From Siphonodentalium dalli (taxonomy: Eukaryota > Mollusca > Scaphopoda > Gadilida > Siphonodentaliidae), in NCBI GenBank assembly GCA_032622095.1, contig CP136062.1:40672918-40736917 (forward strand): a stretch of 64,000 bases of DNA, written 5' to 3'. How positions within the stretch are numbered: the first letter of the stretch is position 1; each line of letters opens with the position of its first letter. Positions 55,872 through 64,000 of this stretch are shown in pieces. The position numbers and the translations under genes are program-made. The notes under the pieces are model-generated. The model searched no databases, had not been told where the DNA came from, and saw nothing but the letters and a program-made list of their open reading frames with translations.

Positions 55872-56380
55872 TTATCACTGTCGTAAGCATGCATACATAC
55901 AATGGTGCGAAGAAAAGCATATTATTGTATCCAACAATAAAGATACATTGCAACTAAAGCTGCTGACCTGGTTGGACCTACAGATGTAGACGAAACAATA
56001 CAGGAACAATACATGCGGGTTACCTAAATTATGCATCTTGTCTCCAGGTCGAGCTAGCTCCGCCAGGCTCTAACTACTACATGTACCGGAACGCGGTTTA
56101 AACCCGGATTGATTTCACGATATCTCACGATGTTGCCAACATAAACCACCGACCATGTATGTTAGATCGCAGACTTGCACATGATGATACATCGACGCGA
56201 TAACTTTCCCTCGTCAGGAACAAAAACCCAGTGATTGGCGTTCAAACTTAACTGAATTTAAACCAACCAGCGTCGCCATTACTGGATGTTCCTGAATGAT
56301 TACCCGCGGTGCACCGATCCGACTGAGTCGCCGGTCTCAGATCCGTGTAACGACTATATAAGTGCACGCACGTATCAGAC
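55872..56380. other. Non-genic stretch between inverted repeats
   Basis: About half a kilobase of mixed-composition sequence without a recognisable gene, RNA or repeat. It includes a GCGGTTTAAACCCGG segment near 56092, a short AT-centred palindrome (GGTTTAAACC) in GC-rich flanks. I see nothing else to report. Confidence 0.5.
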
Positions 56381-56604
56381 ATGTCTGTCATTGCAGAATG
56401 ATGTCCCCAGAGGGTGAATTTAGTGATGCTACCCCCGCATAGCGGGCTAGCATCACCAAATTCACACTCATGGGAACCTCATTCTGCTTACACCTCAGCG
56501 GAATGAGGTTCCCAGATGGTGAATTTGGTGATGCTAACCCGCTATGCGGGGTAGAATCACTAAATTCACCCTCTGGGGACCTCATTCTGCAAATGACAGA
56601 CATA
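56381..56604. mobile_element. Nested double foldback element, same family as 50790-50881
   Basis: The whole 224-bp element is palindromic. ATGTCTGTCATT at the left (56381) matches the reverse complement of AAATGACAGACAT at the right, and both lead into GCAGAATGA-type arms. It contains two complete hairpins in series, 56393-56487 and 56498-56590, each with GAATGAGGTCCCCAGAGGGT-type arms and a small inner palindrome around CCCGCATAGCGGG or CCCGCTATGCGGGG. The arms closely match the single foldback at 50790. It may have arisen by insertion of one element next to another in inverted order or by hairpin-mediated duplication. The long frame across it is a by-product of the symmetry. Confidence 0.75.
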
Positions 56605-57654
56605 TTCCTTCAGATGTTTTGTTTAAACTTATTACTAAACTTTTAATGATTACCAAATAATGTATATGTTTCTCAGTATGAATTGGAAAAGATGAGTGGT
56701 CATAACATGATTTGACAGTAAACATGGTGCTTATCGTGACCATAAGCCATACCATACACATATAATCATATTGAATGCTAACTCTGGTGCACTGATATCA
56801 GTAGAATATGAATGTGTGTATATCAATCAAATAGTTACATGCGTCATTAATTATAATGACCCACCCCTACACATATAACATATTAAATGATAAATCTAGT
56901 TTACTGATATCAATATAATGTACAACACTCGATGCCCATGAATGTGTATATTTGAATCAAATAATTAAAGTTATATGTATACTTAATTATAACGACCCAA
57001 CGCCTCTTCAAAGTAAGTTTTAACAGGTTACAGTACTGTTGCCCAGGTTGTGTAACTTAGGTCATTGCATAATATGACCTGAATCTGCTAGTTAATTATA
57101 TATACTTTTGAACTTTTGCAAATATCTCAATATTTTTGAATAAGAGGAGTGATTTTGGAACCTTCTAAGAATATTATTGTTTCCAAATTGGTATCAAGGC
57201 TACTGAATTGGTATCAATGATGCTTTAGAAATGTTGAGAATGATCTGGCAATTAGCATGTTTGTTCTCCCGGAAACCAGCCATGAATACGAGTACCAATG
57301 TTGCCATGTGTTTAAATTATGTTGTCCACGCAGACCGTGACAGACGCAGAGGTTTGTTGATTGCATGCTGGTGCTAAATTAATAAATTTGAATGGATGCC
57401 AACAATCACGCGTTGAGGCACGCGCGCGAATATCAGCTGTCAATCAACTTAAAGGTACTCAATCCGATTTAACGCTCCTAAATTACTATTTCTTTGGCTT
57501 CGGGGGTAAAAAATATTTGATTCGAGTCGAGGAACCCACCCATCAAACCTCAGAGTGATCAGATATCGATTTTTGAAGTTTGCTATTTCAATTAAAAGTG
57601 GCCCAGAAACACGCCGTCAAATTGCTGGTCACGGTCAAAATTGCGGACGAAGAT
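56605..57654. other. AT-rich flank before Sat26 array 2
   Basis: No gene is supported. A 65-codon frame at 57361-57558 has no recognisable domain. Two similar segments, near 56810-56860 and 56935-57000, share AATGTGTATAT, AATCAAATA and TTAATTATAA(C/T)GACCCA, and with their upstream CTGATATCA motifs form a degenerate repeat of about 130 bp. The segment ends at GAAGAT, where GGACATTAAG of Sat26 begins without a transition zone. Confidence 0.6.
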
Positions 57655-59600
57655 GGACATTAAGTGTTCGCGCTGCCGGGGGACATTAAGTATTCGCGCT
57701 ACCGGGGGACATTAAGTGTTCGCGCTGTCGTGGGGGACTTTAAGTGTTCGCGCTACCGGGGGACATTAAGTGTTCGCGCTACCGGGGGACATTAAGTGTT
57801 CGCGCTGTCGTGGGGGACTTTAAGTGTTCGCGCTACCGGGGGACATTAAGTGTTCGCGCTACCGGGGGACATTAAGTGTTCGCGCTACCGGGGGACATTA
57901 AGTGTTCGCGCTACCGGGGGGACATTAAGTGTTCGCGCTGCGGGGGGACATTAAGTGTTCGCGCTACCGGGGGACATTAAGTGTTCGCGCTACCGGGGGA
58001 CATTAAGTGTTCGCGCTGCCGGGGGACATTAAGTGTTCGCGCTACCGGGGGGACATTAAGTGCACGCGCTGCCGGGGGACATTAAGTGCACGCGCTGCCG
58101 GGGGACATTAAGTGTTCGCGCTGCCGGGGGGACATTAAGTGTTCGCGCTACCGGGGGACATTAAGTGTTCGCGCTACCGGGGGGACATTAAGTGCACGCG
58201 CTGCCGGGGGACATTAAGTGTTCGCGCTACCGGGGGACATTAAGTGTTCGCGCTACCGGGGGACATTAAGTGTTCGCGCTACCGGGGGGACATTAAGTGC
58301 ACGCGCTGCCGGGGGACATTAAGTGTTCGCGCTGCCGGGGGACATTAAGTGTTCGCGCTACCGGGGGGACATTAAGTGCACGCGCTGCCGGGGGACATTA
58401 AGTGTTCGCGCTGCCGGGGGACTTTAAGTGTTCGCGCTACCGGGGGGACATTAAGTGCACGCGCTGCCGGGGGACATTAAGTGCACGCGCTGCCGGGGGA
58501 CATTAAGTGTTCGCGCTGCCGGGGGACATTAAGTGTTCGCGCTACCGGGGGGACATTAAGTGCACGCGCTGCCGGGGGACATTAAGTGTTCGCGCTGCCG
58601 GGGGACATTAAGTGTTCGCGCTACCGGGGGGACATTAAGTGCACGCGCTGCCGGGGGACATTAAGTGCACGCGCTGCCGGGGGACATTAAGTGTTCGCGC
58701 TGCCGGGGGGACATTAAGTGTTCGCGCTACCGGGGGACATTAAGTGTTCGCGCTACCGGGGGGACATTAAGTGCACGCGCTGCCGGGGGACATTAAGTGT
58801 TCGCGCTACCGGGGGACATTAAGTGTTCGCGCTACCGGGGGACATTAAGTGTTCGCGCTACCGGGGGGACATTAAGTGCACGCGCTGCCGGGGGACATTA
58901 AGTGTTCGCGCTGCCGGGGGACATTAAGTGTTCGCGCTACCGGGGGGACATTAAGTGCACGCGCTGCCGGGGGACATTAAGTGTTCGCGCTGCCGGGGGA
59001 CATTAAGTGTTCGCGCTACCGGGGGGACATTAAGTGCACGCGCTGCCGGGGGACATTAAGTGCACGCGCTGCCGGGGGACATTAAGTGTTCGCGCTGCCG
59101 GGGGACTTTAAGTGTTCGCGCTACCGGGGGGACATTAAGTGCACGCGCTGCCGGGGGACATTAAGTGCACGCGCTGCCGGGGGACATTAAGTGTTCGCGC
59201 TGCCGGGGGACATTAAGTGTTCGCGCTACCGGGGGGACATTAAGTGCACGCGCTGCCGGGGGACATTAAGTGCACGCGCTGCCGGGGGACATTAAGTGTT
59301 CGCGCTGCCGGGGGACTTTAAGTGTTCGCGCTACCGGGGGACTTTAAGTGTTCGCGCTGCCGGGGGGACATTAAGTGCACGCGCTGCCGGGGGACATTAA
59401 GTGTTCGCGCTGCCGGGGGACATTAAGTATTCGCGCTACCGGGGGACTTTAAGTGTTCACGCTGCCGGGGGGACATTAAGTGCACGCGCTACCGGGGGGA
59501 CATTAAGTATTCGCGCTGCCGGGGGACATTAAGTGTTCGCGCTTCCGGGGGACATTAAGTGTTCGCCCTGCCGTGTGACATTAAGTGTTCGCGCTGCGCT
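57655..59600. repeat. Sat26 satellite array 2 (about 1.95 kb)
   Basis: About 75 monomers of the same 26-bp family lie in the same orientation as array 1. The array is enriched in a GTGCACGCGC variant that is nearly absent from array 1, where GTGCATGCGC is used instead, and the variant recurs every two to five monomers. A GCTGTCGTGGGGG variant appears twice near the left end. The last few hundred bases, ending in CCGTGTGAC and GCGCTGCGCTGC, match the end of array 1. The array left edge is sharp, giving the only complete array length in the window. Confidence 0.97.
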
Positions 59601-59799
59601 GCTTACGTCTCATCTTGTGGGAAGTTTCTAAATATAGTCTCAAATTAACTTGTTTAGCTTTCCCTTCATTTCAGTTTCTCTATGCTCTAATTTGCAGAAG
59701 GTAAATTGCACAATCGAGGTGACTGATGTGTGAACATCACCAACTTCAACCGGAGAACTTCAATCTGATCCTAGGTCTCCCATAGCATTTGATGCATAA

Positions 59800-59891
59800 G
59801 CAGAAGGAGGTCCCCAGAGGGTGAATTTTGTGACGCTAGTCCGCTGTCTGGGATAGCGTCACTCATTCACCTTATGTGGACCTCATTCTGC
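59800..59891. mobile_element. Foldback / MITE-like hairpin element, copy B
   Basis: This is the duplicate of the element at 50790-50881. Two bases differ: it reads GGTCCCCAGAGG and GAATTTTGTG where copy A has GGTCCACAGAGG and GAATATTGTG. Copy B is closer to the arms of the 56381-56604 element, so it probably keeps the ancestral state. Confidence 0.7.
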
Positions 59892-60374
59892 ATAAAGTCA
59901 GACACACTATATCCAGACTTGATCACAAAATGATAACTGTATTACCAACGCTCAAGAAAAACGTCCGTGCATTGCTGAGAAAAGAATGGCCCAACGATTT
60001 TCTTAAAATTGTCTTGTCAAGGGCAAACACAGATGGGGAAGGTTAGGGTCACGCGAGATCACGATGTGTTCAGCTCACGCACGGTGGGACGAAATAGCGC
60101 ACATAAAGTGGGGTGATTTCTCCGATAAATCACAACATGTACCCATCGGCCACAGACATACTAACCAACTAACCAACTAACATATTTCCCTCGGCACATG
60201 ACTCGTTATCATATTGCCCGGATTACATGCATCATGCACAATCCGCGCTTATTTAATCTGACACGATCGGAGACGAGTATCATTTTTTACTCGTCTGTGA
60301 CAAATATAAATGTCTACGTGAGCGCTATATCCCAAAATAATACTGGGAAAATCGTAACGTTTCATGGGCTCTTG

Positions 60375-60398
60375 TCAAACGAAAATATTTTCGTTTGA
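60375..60398. repeat. Perfect 24-bp palindrome
   Basis: The half-site TCAAACGAAAAT at 60375-60386 is exactly mirrored by its reverse complement at 60387-60398. The allelic position in spacer copy 1 (about 51365-51389) is an imperfect version reading TCAATAGAAAATATTTG and then TCGTTTGA. Confidence 0.9.
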
Positions 60399-60567
60399 AA
60401 CATGTCTGTATTTAAAAAAAAATGCCTTTAGAGAAGTCTCTTAATTGCAATTAATTGTATACCTTGTGGAAGGCAGCTGAATTAGCTTATTGCATGGTCA
60501 AAAAATCAAACTGATAGTCGAAAGGACATTGAAAACAGATGAAGAATATCTATATCTATATTTGCGA

Positions 60568-60569
<2 letters not shown>

Positions 60570-60599
<30 letters not shown>

Positions 60600-60600
60600 G
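60570..60600. repeat. (TCTG)n microsatellite 1, copy 2
   Basis: Homologous to 51561-51587 with one additional tetranucleotide unit. This is the normal mode of microsatellite change and shows the two spacer copies have had time to diverge by slippage. Confidence 0.95.
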
Positions 60601-62310
60601 TTCTATAGCAATTCACAGGGGACCATCTAGATGATGCCAAATGGGTCTACTATGAGTAGCTTTTTACGAGAAAGATAATGGTCGGGGTTAGAATTTTCTA
60701 AAGTGACGCCGTTGTTGTCAGGGGCAGAAAAGGGGGAAGGGCAGAACAAATATTTGTCGCCGATTACCACAAAACTTATATATAATCATCCCCATAATAT
60801 GAGGAATCTAATGGCGTGGTTTAAATATGGCAAAAGTCGCGCCGTTCGCGTCAGGGGTGCCCGGAAGGGGGGGGGGCAGATTTATTTTCTGTCGCCGATT
60901 GCCACGAAACTTACATATAATCATCCCCATGATATGAAGAATCCAACGGTGTGGTTTAAATAGGTCAAAAGTGGCGTCGTTTGAGTCAGGGGTGAACGGA
61001 AGGGGAGAGGGGCACCAAAATTGATAAATCTAATTTTAGCGCCGATTTCCACCAAATTGATATATATTCTTCTTCATGATACAAAGAATCTAATTGTGCG
61101 AATTAACAACGCCAAATTGTTGTTTTTGGATGAGAGATTGGGAGGGGGTGGGCACTAAATTTGATAATAAGTCGCCGATTGCCACCACACTTATACATCC
61201 CCATGGTATGAGGAGTCTAATGGTGTGGCTTTTATCTGTTAAATGTGGCCTCATTCGAGTCAGGGTTGCATTGAAAGGGACACCAACATTGATGCACAAT
61301 TTTTTTAGCGCCAATTTCCACCAAATTGATACACGTTCTTATCCATGATACGAGGAATCTAATCGTGATTTAAATACGCCATAGTGGTGCTGTTTGGGTG
61401 AGAGATGGAGAGGGGAGGGATTGGCACCAAATTTGATAACAAAATTGTTTAGTCGGCGATTATCAACAAACTTATAAACAATCATCTCCATGATATCAGG
61501 AGTGTAATAGTGTGGTTTAAGGATGTCACAAGTGGGGCCATTCGAGTCAGTGGTATATAGAGATGAGAGGGACACAACAAATTATATCTATATGTTTAGT
61601 GCCGTGATACGAGGAATCTTATCGTGTGGTTTAGATACACCAAATTGGTGCCCTATGGGTGAGAGATATGGGGACCTTAAATTTGATACGAATTTGTGTA
61701 CTCGCCAATTTTCACCAATTTCATATATATGCATCTCTAATCTCTAATGAGTCTTAGTGTGTGCAGCTTGAGTCCGAAATAGGGACGGGAGGGTCACCAA
61801 AACTGATACAAAATATTTTTAGTACCAATTACCATCAAATTCAGACACGTTCTTCTCAAATGATACAAGAAATAAAATCGTGCTGTCTGTCGGTCTTTTT
61901 GTCTGTCTGTGTGCGTTCTATATATAAATTCACGCGGTACAATCGAGATGGCACCAAGGCGTTCTAAGAGGGGTAACTTTTTACAAGGAAGATAATGGTG
62001 CCGGTTAACATTTTCTAAAATGACGCTGTTGGTGGGAGGGGAAATTTAAAACATATGGTGAAATAGTTTTGTCGCTGATTTCCACCAAACGAATACATAA
62101 TCACCTTCGCAATATGGCGTTGTTCGAGTCAGCGTTGCATCAACAATTGATTTAATAAACCAAATTCCACCAAATTCATACACGTTTTTCTCCAATGATA
62201 TACCATGAATTAAATCACATTTGGTGTCGTTTGCGTCACGGATGGCGAGCGGATATGCACTATCATTGATAAGATTGCTATTCGCCGATATCCACATATA
62301 AGTTATATAC
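60601..62310. repeat. Degenerate tandem repeat, about 140-bp period, copy 2
   Basis: Duplicate of 51590-53300 with the same units in the same order. A G-run in the second unit is shorter here than in copy 1. As a result the frame at 60703-60963 stays open here but not in copy 1, which argues against coding. The second TCTG microsatellite lies at 61883-61913. Confidence 0.75.
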
Positions 62311-63315
62311 AGTCACCAGGCCATCTCCATATCATTTTAAGTAGTTGGGCGTTCACATTTCACAATCCCGACATTATGGTGACCCACATAAGTCACTTGA
62401 ACAATTATATCTTCTTAACAGTCATATTTATATGGGAATGGCAATTAAGACATTCACACAATGAGCTAGCAAAAAGAGATAACTAGAAGAAGAATTAAAC
62501 GTATATTTATCATTCTATTGAAGAGATACATATATTCGTGCAAACTGAGAGACCTCGAACCGTCAGAGGATTGCATATATATAATACAAAAAATTTAGTC
62601 TGTTCCATTCAATACAGTTTCCACAAAAAGTTACAATTTGTCAAGAGATATGGAAGGCCTGTTCAAAAATAGTGGTCACAGTGTGCAGTCAAATATAGTT
62701 TCTTCTGATATACAAGAAAATGCAGTTAGTAGCACAAGACTTTTCAGGATCCTACCAATTCTGACATCTGACAAGGGTTTTAGAACAGACTCATCGACTG
62801 ACATAAACAATTTAAAATCTCGCTCTGTGCCTGGCACATGTAGCTGATATATGTGCGCAGCAACATTTCGTTTAAACTAAGAATATTTAGCCAATATATA
62901 GCACCACGAACAGAGGAGCACCTGGAAATTTCTTTGAAACATCTGTATCTTCATGGAGATATGATAGCCATGTGTCCTCGATATCTTAGTCCAACCCACT
63001 ATATTGATTGATACATCTCAATATGTAAAACCCAATTATCATCTTTTATCGAACTAATGTGTTTATGATGTTCATGTATCATATTATAACGTCTAATGTA
63101 TACGCAGTTGTATATAAATAAATACTTCATTATTGGTGGAACGGATTAATCGCGATAAACAGAATGACAATTGACAAGGTGAGCCACTACTTATATGCCA
63201 TGACTGTAATAATCATGTTTTGTGATGCTATTTGAATATACAATTTATGAGAAAACGTATTACACTTTAAGCAAGAGCATTCTCTATTCCCAACAAATAT
63301 CCACAGCATACATTA

Positions 63316-63344
63316 ACCTGGGCAACGCCGGGTAACCCTGCTAG
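63316..63344 (+). mobile_element. Helitron-like 3' terminus, copy 2
   Basis: Identical to 54306-54334: a GC-rich hairpin, AACCCTG, then CTAG followed by T. It is part of the duplicated spacer, so it is not an independent insertion and adds no evidence for transposition. Confidence 0.45.
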
Positions 63345-64000
63345 TAACTTATATACACACACGATTTTTAAAAGAACAAAAAAAAGGAACAAAGAAAAAC
63401 AAACAACAAGTTTGTAGGGAGGGGTCCCATATTCATTGTGTACATATTGTATATAATATATTGTATATGTGTTATGCATGTTACACATTAATTTGTGTCT
63501 TTGCAATAAAGCATTCACTTTGTCATTTATCCGAAATAGCTCGACATCGCATTGCGGCTAATTGCGGGTTAATGAACTATGCGCCTTACCGGTCGATTCA
63601 CCGGGGACCAACATAATAATTATTATGATCTGGTCACCAGGGGCCAACATTCGAGGTACCACATATGATATAATTTGAGATATAAAGTACCAAAGCGAAA
63701 GGTTAGAATCATGATACCGAAAGTACCAGACTGAACAGATGAACGATTGCATTCACAATCAACCACGCTGTGTGATCATAGAAACAGTCTAGCAAACTGA
63801 TGATATATCACCGAGAGGGACGGGAGATAACTCGGAGTCAAAGGTTAGCGCCTTTGAGATATTGTTGATGTTATTAAGTAGATAAGAATCTATGAGTGTT
63901 GGAGATGCCAATGCACTCTAAACAAGAAAACCATAGTCAGAAATGGTAACTCGCTCAAGATCATATATTATATACCCATGATTGTAATTATAAAATCTTT

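Larger units (their letters stand above)
50591..57654. other. 7.06-kb AT-rich spacer, copy 1 (non-satellite)
   Basis: This block separates two Sat26 arrays. I find no gene: reading frames are short, start in degenerate repeats or cross element boundaries, and resemble nothing I recognise. The contents I can support are a foldback element (50790-50881), two (TCTG)n microsatellites, a degenerate repeat of about 140 bp (51590-53300), a Helitron-like 3' end (54306-54334), a small inverted repeat (55799-55871) and a double foldback (56381-56604). A short period-8 repeat of CTAACCAA sits at 51151-51171. Its first 4.4 kb is repeated at 59601-64000. Confidence 0.9.
50591..64000. repeat. Macrosatellite-like tandem duplication, offset about 9,010 bp
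   Basis: The spacer at 50591-54990 is repeated at 59601-64000 in the same orientation. The copies differ by about 30 small changes in 4.4 kb by eye (roughly 99.3% identity), and net offset stays at 9,010 bp despite small indels. The repeat unit is spacer plus Sat26 array. The degenerate last few monomers of the array are shared too, so the duplication is anchored inside Sat26. The window ends within the second copy, so the total copy number is unknown. Confidence 0.93.
59601..64000. other. Spacer copy 2 (partial, cut by window end)
   Basis: It is a near-identical copy of 50591-54990. Differences are scattered substitutions, one TCTG unit, short A- and G-run changes, and one cluster of three changes at 60378-60391. 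The frames seen in copy 1 reappear here because the DNA is duplicated, which is not evidence that they code. No gene is supported. Confidence 0.93.

Noticed and set aside
56388-56603. 71-codon minus-strand frame
   Set aside because: It coincides exactly with the nested foldback element and exists because of the inverted-repeat symmetry.
60703-60963. 86-codon plus-strand frame in spacer copy 2
   Set aside because: It lies in the degenerate 140-bp repeat and is disrupted in copy 1 by small indels in nearby base runs.

Overview
This window looks like repeat-dominated nuclear DNA from a eukaryote, most likely an animal. I see no intact protein-coding gene, tRNA, CRISPR array or bacterial gene structure. 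The main taxonomic clue is a broken 5S rRNA sequence at 498-681 (minus strand) that reads like a metazoan 5S gene. A mollusc or other marine invertebrate is a guess from the general style of the repeats. The sequence is scaffolded, with an exactly 100-base run of N at 42276-42375.

Layout. (1) 1-42275 is one continuous array of a 25-bp satellite (Sat25). It is strongly strand-asymmetric, AC-rich on the plus strand and nearly CpG-free, and holds roughly 1,680 monomers. It shows layered higher-order structure: about 1,574 bp, 1,244 bp and 3,095 bp blocks, and a copy about 10.6 kb away. It is broken once, by a unique island at 449-682 carrying two parts of a 5S rRNA gene. (2) 42276-42375 is an assembly gap, so the junction between the two satellites is not observed. 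(3) 42376-50590 is an array of a 26-bp, CpG-rich satellite (Sat26, about 316 monomers), with its own 391-bp and about 1,381-bp higher-order duplications. (4) 50591-57654 is a 7.06-kb AT-rich spacer. It holds foldback elements, (TCTG)n microsatellites, a degenerate tandem repeat of about 140 bp, a Helitron-like 3' terminus and several inverted repeats. (5) 57655-59600 is a second, shorter Sat26 array (about 75 monomers). (6) 59601-64000 is a second copy of the spacer, about 99% identical to 50591-54990 at a constant offset close to 9,010 bp.

Parts 3 to 6 therefore form a macrosatellite-like arrangement, [Sat26 array + 7-kb spacer] repeated. The arrays differ about four-fold in length while their right-hand ends and flanks are shared, as expected from unequal exchange. 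The many apparent reading frames in 1-42275 are artefacts: the minus strand of the 25-bp monomer lacks stops, and 25 is not a multiple of 3, so every frame cycles through the same 25-residue peptide.

The most interesting observations are the split and permuted 5S rRNA relic inside Sat25; the 9-kb macrosatellite; a CENP-B-box-like motif, one base short in spacing, in the A-type Sat26 monomers; a quasi-palindrome that became a perfect 24-bp palindrome in one spacer copy; and a family of foldback elements including a nested double hairpin at 56381-56604. I did not find a convincing new gene-encoded system.
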